Source: Mycolicibacterium bacteremicum (lineage in GTDB: Bacteria; Actinomycetota; Actinomycetes; Mycobacteriales; Mycobacteriaceae). Taken from it: DNA of 64,000 nt. The stretch lies in contig NZ_MVHJ01000004.1 in NCBI RefSeq assembly GCF_002086115.1, forward strand, positions 1 to 64,000, read 5' to 3'. The translations under genes were made by a program, and so were the position numbers. Positions 8,502-15,941 of the stretch are shown piece after piece. The notes under the pieces were generated by a model that was not told the origin of the DNA, ran no database searches, and saw only the letters and a program-made list of their open reading frames with translations. Numbering within the stretch: position 1 is the stretch's first letter; each line of letters opens with the position of its first letter.

Positions 8502-8532
8502 CGGTGTGCCTCCTTTCTGTGTATCCGAGTTT

Positions 8533-8577
8533 AGGGAACACAACGTCCCTGCACGAAGCGGTTATTCCGGCATAACC
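8533..8577. promoter_or_regulatory. Two inverted repeats in the small-ORF/fadE divergent region
   Basis: AGGGA and TCCCT (8533-8537/8546-8550) and, next to them, GGTTAT-6 nt-ATAACC (8560-8577) form dyads in the 169-bp gap between the candidate small ORF and the FadE5-like gene. The second is an 18-bp operator-like palindrome about 95 bp upstream of the fadE ATG. The regulator is not identifiable from sequence. Confidence 0.45.
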
Positions 8578-8670
8578 CCAGGTGGATGGTGAACAGCTGA
8601 TGAATTGCGGTTACATCGTGTTGCGGCAGTTCGATGAGATCTCCTGCGTGCGGCGGTTTATCCTCACCGC

Positions 8671-10503
8671 ATGGGGCACTACCTTTCCAATGTTCGCGAT
8701 GTCGAGTTCAACCTCTTCGAGGCGTTGAATCTGGACAAGGTGTTGGCGACGGGCGAGTTCGGCGACCTCGACGGCGCGTCGGTACGGGAGATGCTGGCCG
8801 AGGCTGCGCGGCTCTGTGAGGGGCCGATGGCCGAGGCGTTCGCCGAAACCGACCGCCACCCACCGACTTTCGATCCGAAGACGCACACCGTGAGTTACCC
8901 GGAGCCGTTCAAGGCCGCCCTGCGGGCCTGGCAGGACGGCGAATGGTTCCGGGTCGGACTGCACGAGGCCGTCGGCGGGCTGCCCGCGCCGGCCACCCTG
9001 ACCTGGGCGATCGCCGAGTTCGCCCTCGGCGCCCAGCCCGCCGCCTACATCTGCCACTCCGGACCGGTGCTGTCCGACATCGTCTACAGCCTGGGCAACG
9101 AACAGCAGAAGCACTGGGCGACGCTGATGGCGGAGCGCAACTGGGGCGGCACCATGGTGCTGACCGAACCGGACGCCGGCTCCGACGTCGGCGCCGGGCG
9201 TACCAAGGCGACCCAGCAGCCCGACGGCACCTGGCATCTGGACGGCGTCAAGCGGTTCATCACCAACGGCGACACCGGCGATGTCTACGAGAACATCGTG
9301 CACGCGGTGCTGGCACGCCCCGAAGGAGCGGGCCCGGGCACCAAGGGACTGTCACTGTTCTTCGTGCCGAAGTTCCTGTTCGATCCCGAGTCCGGCGAGA
9401 TCGGCGAGCGCAACGGCGTCTACGTCACGGGCCTGGAACACAAGATGGGCCTGAAGGCGTCGGCCACCTGTGAACTGACCTTCGGCCAGCACGGCCGCCC
9501 GGCGGTCGGCTGGCTGGTGGGTGACGAGCACAGCGGTATCGCGCAGATGTTCAAGATCATCGAGTATGCGCGAATGATGGTGGGCACCAAGGCGATCGCC
9601 ACGCTGTCCACGGGCTATCTGAATGCGTTGGAGTACGCCAAGACCCGTATCCAGGGCGCCGATCTGACCCAGATGACCGATAAGACCGCGCCGCGGGTGA
9701 CGATCCTGCACCATCCCGATGTGCGGCGGTCGCTGTTGACGCAGAAGGCCTACGCCGAGGGTCTGCGGGCGCTGTATCTGTACACCGCGGCTCATCACGA
9801 CCCGGTGGTCGCCGAGATCGTGTCCGGCGCCGATCCCGAGATGGCGGCCCGGATCAACGATCTGCTGTTGCCGATCGTCAAGGGTTTCGGTTCCGAGACC
9901 GCCTACCGCTACCTGACCGATTCGCTGCAGACCTTCGGCGGATCGGGTTATCTGCAGGACTATCCGATCGAGCAGTACATCCGCGACGCCAAGATCGACT
10001 CGCTCTACGAGGGCACCACCGCCATCCAGGCGCAGGACTTCTTCTTCCGCAAGATCGCCAGGGACCAGGGTGCGGCGCTGACCCATCTGCTCGGCCAGGT
10101 GCAGGCCTTCCTGGACCGCGCCGACGCCCGACCCGAACTGGCCGACGGCCGGGCGGCGCTGGGCCGGGCCGTTGCCGATGCGCAGGGCATGGTGGGCGCG
10201 CTGATCGGGTATCTGGTGGCCTCACAGCAGGAGCCGCGCGAGCTCTACCGCGTCGGGCTCGGCTCGGTGCCGTTCCTGATGGCCATCGGCGATCTGCTGA
10301 TCGGTTGGCTGCTGCTGGAGCACGCCGAGATCGCCCTCGGCGCACTGAGCAGCGCGTCGGACAAGGACCGGGCGTTCTATCAGGGCAAGATCGGCGCGGC
10401 GGAGTTCTTCGCCCGCCACATCCTGCCGCGGCTGAGCGCGGACCGGGCCGTCATCGAATCGGTGCAGCTGGACACCATGGAGTTGCCCGAGGACGCCTTC
10501 TAG
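8671..10503 (+). CDS. FadE5-like long acyl-CoA dehydrogenase (paralogue)
   Basis: A 610-residue acyl-CoA dehydrogenase with the C-terminal extension typical of FadE5 and much longer than canonical ~380-aa enzymes. The N-terminus ([17 protein letters not shown]) closely parallels that of the fadE5 gene at 39.7-41.5 kb ([10 protein letters not shown]...). They share many blocks: [33 protein letters not shown], and [18 protein letters not shown]. It should dehydrogenate a fatty acyl-CoA. It is monocistronic, with its own upstream inverted repeats. The two paralogues in one window suggest duplication with different regulation, since the operator motif at fadE5 is absent here. Confidence 0.85.
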   Translation: MGHYLSNVRDVEFNLFEALNLDKVLATGEFGDLDGASVREMLAEAARLCEGPMAEAFAETDRHPPTFDPKTHTVSYPEPFKAALRAWQDGEWFRVGLHEAVGGLPAPATLTWAIAEFALGAQPAAYICHSGPVLSDIVYSLGNEQQKHWATLMAERNWGGTMVLTEPDAGSDVGAGRTKATQQPDGTWHLDGVKRFITNGDTGDVYENIVHAVLARPEGAGPGTKGLSLFFVPKFLFDPESGEIGERNGVYVTGLEHKMGLKASATCELTFGQHGRPAVGWLVGDEHSGIAQMFKIIEYARMMVGTKAIATLSTGYLNALEYAKTRIQGADLTQMTDKTAPRVTILHHPDVRRSLLTQKAYAEGLRALYLYTAAHHDPVVAEIVSGADPEMAARINDLLLPIVKGFGSETAYRYLTDSLQTFGGSGYLQDYPIEQYIRDAKIDSLYEGTTAIQAQDFFFRKIARDQGAALTHLLGQVQAFLDRADARPELADGRAALGRAVADAQGMVGALIGYLVASQQEPRELYRVGLGSVPFLMAIGDLLIGWLLLEHAEIALGALSSASDKDRAFYQGKIGAAEFFARHILPRLSADRAVIESVQLDTMELPEDAF

Positions 10504-10525
10504 CTTTTTCCGGGCACCAGACGCG

Positions 10526-10543
10526 GATGAGAGCGTTCTCATC
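10526..10543. promoter_or_regulatory. 18-bp inverted repeat GATGAG-N6-CTCATC upstream of secreted peptide gene
   Basis: GATGAGAGCGTTCTCATC has perfect 7-bp arms and a 4-nt centre, 43 bp upstream of the peptide ATG at 10587. The same architecture, with the same outer bases, recurs at 13404-13421 upstream of the second peptide gene. The response-regulator gene lies between them, so it is the likely binding protein (inference). Confidence 0.65.
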
Positions 10544-10586
10544 TGCGTCTCACCGTCGGGTCACCGCTGCCCACCACGCTGGAATC

Positions 10587-10901
10587 ATGAAGGCGACGAT
10601 CCTCATCCCGGTCGCGGTGCTGGCCGCCGCCGGTGCCGCGACCGCCGTGGGCGTGTCCATGACGTCGAGCGCCGACGACATCCCGGCGTCACCGATCGTC
10701 GTGCACGCCCCGCAGCAGGTGCCCGGGCCAGGTGACCTGCCGGGACCGGGCATCCCGGCAGCCCCCGGCCCGGCCGACCCGCCGCGGGTGACCGCCGATG
10801 CCAAGGTTCCGCCGCCACCGCCGCCGGTCGATGTGCCCGCCCCGCCGCCGGCGGTCACCAGTGACGGCGACGACGGGGACGACGGGGGCTGGGACGACTG
10901 A
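10587..10901 (+). CDS. Small secreted Pro-rich protein with acidic Asp/Trp tail
   Basis: A 104-residue protein. An N-terminal signal sequence (MKATILIPVAVLAAAGAATAVGV) is followed by a Pro/Gly/Ala-rich linker containing PGPGDLPGPG and PPPPPPVDVPAPPP, and then by an acidic end, DGDDGDDGGWDD. There is no enzymatic domain. It lies 35 bp before the sensor kinase on the same strand and follows an 18-bp inverted repeat. A second secreted protein with an even more acidic Asp/Trp tail lies just beyond the response regulator. The tail could bind divalent cations or the kinase sensor domain; this is inference. No family recognised. Confidence 0.65.
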   Translation: MKATILIPVAVLAAAGAATAVGVSMTSSADDIPASPIVVHAPQQVPGPGDLPGPGIPAAPGPADPPRVTADAKVPPPPPPVDVPAPPPAVTSDGDDGDDGGWDD

Positions 10902-10936
10902 ACGCATCGGATCGGCCGCCCGGAAGGATGGACGCC

Positions 10937-12421
10937 ATGGCATCGCACCCGCCGGCCCGCACGGTCCGGCGACGGCTGCTGCCCTCCACCGCCAGGACCC
11001 GCATCATCGGCTGGGTGCTGCTGCTGGTGCTCGCGGCCCTGGGCATCGTCACCTTCGTGACCTGGCGGCTGCTGGTGTCCGGTATCAACACCCGGATGGA
11101 CGAGGCGTTGCGCTTCGAGGTGCAGGAGTTCGCCGAACTCAGCGCACCCGGCATCAACCCGCGCACCGGTGAACCGTTCGCGGCCGTCGACGAGGTGATC
11201 CGGGAAGCCATCGCCTACAACATCGCCCGGCCCAACGAGAAGTTCCTCGGCTACGTCGACGGGCAGTACCGCACGCAGAGCCGGCAGGAACCGGGCACCC
11301 CGGAAATCCTGGCCGGCGACGCCGCTTTCACCGCGCTGGTGGCCGACCTGACGGTGCCCACCGAGGGACGCTACGAGCATCCCGAGGCCGGCGAGGTGCG
11401 CTACCTGGCCATCCCGGTGAGCCTGGACGGCAGCCCCGGCCGCGGTGTCATCGTCGCGGCCTATCTCGGGGACGCCGAGCGGGCCACAGCCGACGCCGCG
11501 GCCCGGCTGATGCTGGTGATCGGCGCGCTGACCGTGCTCGGCGCGGCCGGTGCCGCCTGGCTGGTGGCCGGCCGCATCTTGGCGCCGTTGCGCGATATCG
11601 TCGCCACCACCCGTGGCATCACCGAAACCGATCTGTCCCAGCGCATTCCGTCCACCGGCGCGGGTGACGAACTGGACGCACTGGTGGGTACCGTCAACGG
11701 CATGCTGGACCGGGTCGAGACCGGGGTGTCGGCACAGCGGCGCTTCATCGACGATATCGGCCATGAGATGCGCACCCCCATCACCATCGTGCGCGGGCAT
11801 CTGGAGGTGGTGGACCCCGGCGACCGTGACGATGTGCTGTCCACCGTGGCCCTCGTCGATGACGAACTGGACCGGATGAACCGCATGGTCTCGGATTTGA
11901 TGCTGCTGGCCCGCGCCGAGCAACCCGCGTTCCTGCAACCCGTCCCGGTCGACATCGGCGCGTTGACCGCCGACGTGTTCGGCAAGATCAGCCGGCTCGG
12001 GCAGCGGGAATTCGCCCTCGACACCTCGGCGCAGGTGGTGGCCGTGGTCGATCCGCAGCGCGTCACCCAGGCGGCGGTGGCGTTGGCCGACAACGCTTGT
12101 CGGTACACCCGCCCCGGTGACCGGATCAGCGTGGGCTCCCAGTTGTCCGGCGACTGGTTGCGGTTCTGGGTGGCCGACAGTGGTCCCGGGGTGAGCGAGT
12201 CCGACCGGGCCCGCATCTTCGAGCGCTTCGGCCGCGGTAGCGCCGGCGGAAAACGGTCCGACGGCGCGGGTCTGGGCCTGGCCATCGTACGGGCCATCGC
12301 CCACGCGCACGGGGGTGAGGTGTTGCTGGACAGCACACCTGGGCACGGCGCGACGTTCACCATCGTCGTACCCGCCCGCGTCGTATCACCGGAAGGGGAA
12401 GTTCCATGGCGCGCATCCTGA
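10937..12421 (+). CDS. Two-component sensor histidine kinase
   Basis: A 494-residue membrane sensor kinase. Two transmembrane segments (about residues 23-47 and 190-213) enclose an extracytoplasmic sensor region of roughly 140 residues with no recognised domain. Then come a HAMP domain, HisKA with the phospho-accepting His in DIGHEMRTP (residue 276 of this start), and HATPase_c with N-box DNACRYT, G1 DSGPGV and G2 GAGLGLAI. I chose ATG 10937 because GGAAGG at 10922-10927 is well spaced for it; ATG 10928 is possible. It overlaps the response-regulator gene by 16 bp. Not clearly orthologous to MprB, PhoR, TcrY or other named kinases. Confidence 0.85.
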   Translation: MASHPPARTVRRRLLPSTARTRIIGWVLLLVLAALGIVTFVTWRLLVSGINTRMDEALRFEVQEFAELSAPGINPRTGEPFAAVDEVIREAIAYNIARPNEKFLGYVDGQYRTQSRQEPGTPEILAGDAAFTALVADLTVPTEGRYEHPEAGEVRYLAIPVSLDGSPGRGVIVAAYLGDAERATADAAARLMLVIGALTVLGAAGAAWLVAGRILAPLRDIVATTRGITETDLSQRIPSTGAGDELDALVGTVNGMLDRVETGVSAQRRFIDDIGHEMRTPITIVRGHLEVVDPGDRDDVLSTVALVDDELDRMNRMVSDLMLLARAEQPAFLQPVPVDIGALTADVFGKISRLGQREFALDTSAQVVAVVDPQRVTQAAVALADNACRYTRPGDRISVGSQLSGDWLRFWVADSGPGVSESDRARIFERFGRGSAGGKRSDGAGLGLAIVRAIAHAHGGEVLLDSTPGHGATFTIVVPARVVSPEGEVPWRAS

Positions 12422-13071
12422 TCGCCGAGGATGAACCACGCATCTCGTCGTTCGTGGAAAAGGGACTGGCCGCCAACGGTTTCGCCGTCACCGTCGTCGC
12501 CGACGGACTGTCCGCCTACGACTACGCCGTCACCGGTGGCTTCGATCTGATGATCCTGGACATCGGCCTGCCGGAACTCGACGGCTTCGCGGTCCTGCGC
12601 AAGCTGCGCGCGCAGCGCAGCGCCCTGCCGGTGATCGTGCTGACCGCCCGGGACAGCGTGCAGGACACCGTGGCCGGACTCGAAGGCGGTGCCGATGACT
12701 ACATGCCCAAACCGTTCCGGTTCGAGGAACTGCTGGCCCGGGTGCGGCTGCGGCTGAGCAACAACCGCGCGGCCGAGCTGACGGTGCTCGAATACGGTGG
12801 ACTGCAACTGGATCTGCGCACCCGGCGCGCCGATGTCGGCGGCCGGACGGTCGACCTGTCGGCGCGCGAGTTCGCCCTCGCGGAGACCTTCCTGCGCCAC
12901 CCGGGCCAGGTGCTCTCGCGCGAGCAGTTGCTCAGTCACGTCTGGGGTTATGACTTCGACCCCAACTCGAACGTGGTCGACGTCTACGTGCGCTATCTGC
13001 GGCGCAAGCTGGGCGCCGAGCGGTTCGTCACGCTGCGCGGCATGGGGTACCGGCTGGAGAACATGCCCTGA
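12406..13071 (+). CDS. OmpR/PhoB-family response regulator
   Basis: A 221-residue regulator. The receiver domain carries acidic Glu8/Asp9, phospho-acceptor Asp52 (LMILDIGLPELDG) and Lys in YMPKPF. The C-terminal winged helix has LSAREFALAETFLRHPGQVLSR and ends VDVYVRYLRRKLG...RGMGYRL. It is co-transcribed with the kinase. The matching inverted repeats before the two flanking peptide genes are its most obvious candidate targets, implying that kinase and regulator control their own secreted partners. No paralogue name can be given safely. Confidence 0.88.
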   Translation: MARILIAEDEPRISSFVEKGLAANGFAVTVVADGLSAYDYAVTGGFDLMILDIGLPELDGFAVLRKLRAQRSALPVIVLTARDSVQDTVAGLEGGADDYMPKPFRFEELLARVRLRLSNNRAAELTVLEYGGLQLDLRTRRADVGGRTVDLSAREFALAETFLRHPGQVLSREQLLSHVWGYDFDPNSNVVDVYVRYLRRKLGAERFVTLRGMGYRLENMP

Positions 13072-13076
13072 CGCGG

Positions 13077-13134
13077 CGAGAGCGACGAAATGGCAGCTTC
13101 CGCAACCGGATTGGCAGCCACTTCGTCGCTCTCG
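13077..13134. terminator. Long-stem inverted repeat between convergent genes
   Basis: A perfect 13-bp inverted repeat (CGAGAGCGACGAA at 13077-13089 with its complement at 13122-13134) encloses a 32-nt loop. It lies between the response regulator and the convergent peptide gene, so it probably ends transcription from both sides. There is no U-tract; function is inferred from position and symmetry. Confidence 0.6.
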
Positions 13135-13142
13135 GGGGGACT

Positions 13143-13328
13143 CTAGTCGTCCCAGCGGTCATCCCAGTCGTCATCGTCATGCCAGTCGTCCCAGTCGTCG
13201 TCGGCCAGGACGGTGGTCGTGGTGGCGGTGGCCGGGGTGGCGGGTTCGCCGGCGAACGCCGTTCCGGCGCCCAGGAACCCCAGACCGATCAGGGCCAGGG
13301 CGATGGTGAGGACTTTCCAGCTCTGCAT
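13143..13328 (-). CDS. Small secreted protein with Asp/Trp-rich C-terminal tail
   Basis: A 61-residue protein with a clear signal peptide (MQSWKVLTIALALIGLGFLGAGTAFA, cleavage before GEP), a short Ala/Thr/Pro linker and a remarkable tail, ADDDWDDWHDDDDWDDRWDD, with regularly spaced Trp. The start is fixed by AAGGAG 7 nt upstream. Like the protein at 10587-10901, it is preceded by a GATGAG-N6-CTCATC repeat and adjoins the same two-component system. The tail resembles short Asp-rich metal-binding peptides, with Trp perhaps contacting membrane or peptidoglycan. It matches no enzyme family known to me. Confidence 0.75.
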   Translation of the reverse strand: MQSWKVLTIALALIGLGFLGAGTAFAGEPATPATATTTTVLADDDWDDWHDDDDWDDRWDD

Positions 13329-13403
13329 CTCGTGCTCCTTGCGAGGTCGATTTCTCTGACACCCCAAGATTCGCGGCCGAGCATGAGGGCACGAGGAGCC
13401 CCG

Positions 13404-13421
13404 GATGAGCGGGCGCTCATC
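13404..13421. promoter_or_regulatory. 18-bp inverted repeat GATGAG-N6-CTCATC upstream of Asp/Trp peptide gene
   Basis: GATGAGCGGGCGCTCATC has perfect 7-bp arms and a 4-nt centre, like the copy at 10526-10543; flanking bases (CGG before, TG after) also match. It lies 75 bp upstream of the peptide ATG at 13328. Confidence 0.65.
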
Positions 13422-13437
13422 TGGTGAGCAGACACAA

Positions 13438-13469
13438 AACTGCCCCTTTTCTGTGGAAAAGGGGCAGTT
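13438..13469 (-). terminator. Intrinsic terminator of the aldehyde dehydrogenase gene
   Basis: A perfect 14-bp hairpin (AACTGCCCCTTTTC, loop of 4, complement) is followed on the minus strand by TTTTGTGT. It lies 45 bp beyond the aldehyde dehydrogenase stop codon. One of the few textbook rho-independent terminators in this window. Confidence 0.85.
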
Positions 13470-13514
13470 CTGCGTTCCCCCGCAAGCGGGAGGTGCCCCC
13501 AGCTCGCGAGGAAA

Positions 13515-14984
13515 CTACTCCGGGGTGTACCCGAACGGCAGCAGCACGCTCTTGGACTCGCAGTAACCCGAGATGCCCTCCGGTCCGCACTCGCGGCCGA
13601 CGCCGGAGTTCTTGTACCCACCGAACGGGGCACCCGCGTCGAAGGCGTACATGTTGATTCCGTAGGTGCCGGTGCGGATCTGCTTGGCGATCTCGATGGC
13701 CTTCGGGAAGTCGGTGGTGTACACCGACCCGGCGAGCCCGTAGACCGAGTCGTTGGCGATGCGCACCGCGTCGGCCTCGTCCTCGTAGGGGATCACCACG
13801 AGAACCGGTCCGAAAATTTCCTCCTGAGCGATGGTCATCGAGTTGTCGACGTCGGCGAACACCGTCGGCTGGACGAACCAGCCGGCGTCCAGACCCTCGG
13901 GCCGCCCGCCGCCGGTGACGATGCGGGCACCCTCGTCGAGCCCCTTCTTGATATAGCCCTCGACGCGCTCGCGCTGTTTCTCCGAGATCAGCGGGCCGAC
14001 CATGGCGGCCGGGTCGTCCGGCGGGCCGGCCTGCATACCGGCGGCCGCGGCGGCGACCTTCTCGACGACCTCGTCGTAGCGCGACCGCGGCGCCAGGATG
14101 CGGGTCTGGCCCACACAGGCCTGCCCGGAGTTCATCAGGCCCGAGAAGATCAGCATCGGCAGCGTGGAATCCAGGTCGGCGTCCTCGAGGATGATCGCTG
14201 CGGACTTGCCGCCGAGCTCCAGCGTGCACGGCTTGAGCTTCTCGGCGGCGATCTTGCCGATCTCCTTACCGACCGCACTCGAGCCGGTGAAGGTGAACTT
14301 GTCCAGCGCCGGGTTGTCGGTCAGCGCGCGACCGGTCTCGGGTCCGCCGGGTACCACCGAGAGCACACCCTCGGGCAGACCCGCCTCGGCGAAGACCTCG
14401 GCCATCAGGTTGGTGGTCAGCGGGGTCTCGGCGGCCGGCTTGAGCACGATGGTGCAGCCGGCCAGCAGGGCCGGGCCCAGCTTGTTGGCGGCCAAAAAGA
14501 ACGGCACGTTCCACGCGACGACGGCGCCGACGACGCCGACGGGCTCCTTGAGCACCAGGGTTTGGCCGTACAGGCCGTCGCGGATGTCCTGCCAGGCGAA
14601 CTTGTCCGCGGCGGAGGCGTAGAACTGCAGCGTCGACATCGCGGCGCCGTACTGCATCATGTCGACGATGGTCTGCGGCTGACCCGTCTCCAGCTTCAGC
14701 AGGTGCTTGAACTCCTCGGCGCGCGACTCGATCAGCTCCACGGCCTTGGCCAGCACGGCCTCACGCTCGGTGGGCGACATCCGCGGCCACGGGCCCTCGT
14801 CGAATGCCGTGCGGGCTGCGGCGCACGCGGCGTCCACATCCGCCTTGGCGGCCAGCGGAACCTGGCCGACCTTCTGCTCGGTGGCGGGGGAGAAGACCTC
14901 GATGACCTCCGAGGTGGACGGTTCCACCCACTGGCCGCCGATGAACAGCTTGTCCCACGTTGTCTTGAACGCCGTCTGTGTCAT
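13515..14984 (-). CDS. Aldehyde dehydrogenase (Rv0223c-like)
   Basis: A 489-residue NAD(P)+-dependent aldehyde dehydrogenase. It has the Rossmann segment VVAWNVPFFLAANKLGPALLAGC, catalytic Glu in LELGGKSA and catalytic Cys in NSGQACVGQTR, and the C-terminal PFGGYKNSGVGRECGPEG oligomerisation block. It should oxidise an aldehyde to the carboxylate; the substrate is unknown. The chosen ATG 14984 begins MTQTAF; a GTG 9 bp earlier is possible. Length and position match M. tuberculosis Rv0223c. It ends in a strong intrinsic terminator. Confidence 0.88.
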   Translation of the reverse strand: MTQTAFKTTWDKLFIGGQWVEPSTSEVIEVFSPATEQKVGQVPLAAKADVDAACAAARTAFDEGPWPRMSPTEREAVLAKAVELIESRAEEFKHLLKLETGQPQTIVDMMQYGAAMSTLQFYASAADKFAWQDIRDGLYGQTLVLKEPVGVVGAVVAWNVPFFLAANKLGPALLAGCTIVLKPAAETPLTTNLMAEVFAEAGLPEGVLSVVPGGPETGRALTDNPALDKFTFTGSSAVGKEIGKIAAEKLKPCTLELGGKSAAIILEDADLDSTLPMLIFSGLMNSGQACVGQTRILAPRSRYDEVVEKVAAAAAGMQAGPPDDPAAMVGPLISEKQRERVEGYIKKGLDEGARIVTGGGRPEGLDAGWFVQPTVFADVDNSMTIAQEEIFGPVLVVIPYEDEADAVRIANDSVYGLAGSVYTTDFPKAIEIAKQIRTGTYGINMYAFDAGAPFGGYKNSGVGRECGPEGISGYCESKSVLLPFGYTPE

Positions 14985-15031
14985 GGAGGTCACACTACCG
15001 AGAAACCGGCCAAACGAGAACCTGTTGCAGT

Positions 15032-15796
15032 TCAGGGTTGTAGCACCAGCACCAGATTGCTCACGGTGAACTCCCGAAACCCCGGCACCCCGGTCATCCA
15101 CCACGCCCATCGTGGGTGGTAGCGGGGAAAAGCGTCGATGAGCGCGCCGGTGGACCTGGCCCAGCGCAACCCGTCGGCCGCCGATACCGCGAACAACGAC
15201 GATCCGTAGTCGTTCTTCGGCCGGTGCCCGTGCCTGCGGGCGTACCGGTCGGCGGCGCGCGCTCCACCGAGGTAATGGGTCAGGCCCATCTCGTGGCCGC
15301 CGAACGGACCCAGCCACACGGTGTAGGACAACACCGCCAGCCCGCCCGGCCGGGTGACGCGCAGCATCTCGTTGCCGAGCCGCCATGGGTGCGCGACGTG
15401 CTCGGCGACATTGGAGGACAGGCAGATGTCGACGCTGTCATCGGCGAACGGCAGCGCGGTGCCCGACGCCCGCACGAAGGTCCCCGCCCCGTCCGGTGTC
15501 CCGGCCGGCCCCGCGTGCATCTCGCGCGGATCCGGTTCGACACCGATATAGGACATCCCCGCCCCGGTGAACGCCGAGGCGAAATAGCCCGGGCCGCCGC
15601 CGACGTCGAGCACCGTCCGGCCGGCCGCGGTGGTGGCGTGCAGTCCGGTCCACAGATCGGTGATCATGTCGACGGTATCGGTGGCCAGCGCCCCGTAGAA
15701 CCGGGCCGGGTCGGACTGCTCGAACCGGAAGGAGGCCAGCAGGGCGACCGACCGTCGCAGGCCGGCGCGGCGGGCGAAGTCACGGGTGGGCCGCAC
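15032..15796 (-). CDS. SAM-dependent class I methyltransferase (Rv0224c-like)
   Basis: A 254-residue methyltransferase. The SAM-binding motif LDVGGGPGYFASAF is near residue 64, followed by the acidic ribose-binding strand (GVEPD) and a motif IV/post-I region with SSNVAEHV. The N-terminus (FARRAGLRRSVALLASFRFEQSDPARFYG) is characteristic of the Rv0224c family. Its place beside glycosyltransferase and DUF3068 genes suggests methylation of an envelope lipid or glycan, but the substrate is unknown. Divergent from the glycosyltransferase with a palindrome just beyond its start. Confidence 0.8.
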   Translation of the reverse strand: MRPTRDFARRAGLRRSVALLASFRFEQSDPARFYGALATDTVDMITDLWTGLHATTAAGRTVLDVGGGPGYFASAFTGAGMSYIGVEPDPREMHAGPAGTPDGAGTFVRASGTALPFADDSVDICLSSNVAEHVAHPWRLGNEMLRVTRPGGLAVLSYTVWLGPFGGHEMGLTHYLGGARAADRYARRHGHRPKNDYGSSLFAVSAADGLRWARSTGALIDAFPRYHPRWAWWMTGVPGFREFTVSNLVLVLQP

Positions 15797-15812
15797 CGGG
15801 CCAGCCTATGCG

Positions 15813-15830
15813 GGTCGGCCGCGGCCGACC
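15813..15830. promoter_or_regulatory. Perfect 18-bp GC-rich palindrome in a divergent promoter region
   Basis: GGTCGGCCGCGGCCGACC is self-complementary over all 18 bases and lies 17 bp upstream of the methyltransferase start, in the 145-bp gap to the divergent glycosyltransferase. Possible operator; GC-rich palindromes arise by chance more often in this genome, so support is modest. Confidence 0.35.
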
Positions 15831-15941
15831 GGCGCCCCCAACTGCTACCGCAGTCCCACCGCGGCGGCCGACGTCGTGACCGCGCTCACCGGATTTCCCG
15901 CCGGATCCGCGGACCGCCCCGCAGGCTAGGCTGGCCGGGTT

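Noticed and set aside
8533..8550. AGGGAACACAACGTCCCT considered as a KstR site.
   Set aside because: It does not fit TnnAACnnGTTnnA; the central part lacks the GTT half, so only a weak unnamed dyad is reported.
13481..13510. Small GC-rich hairpin near the aldehyde dehydrogenase 3' end considered as part of a CRISPR-like or repeat array.
   Set aside because: It occurs once, has no spaced direct repeats, and is explained as an extra stem beside the intrinsic terminator.
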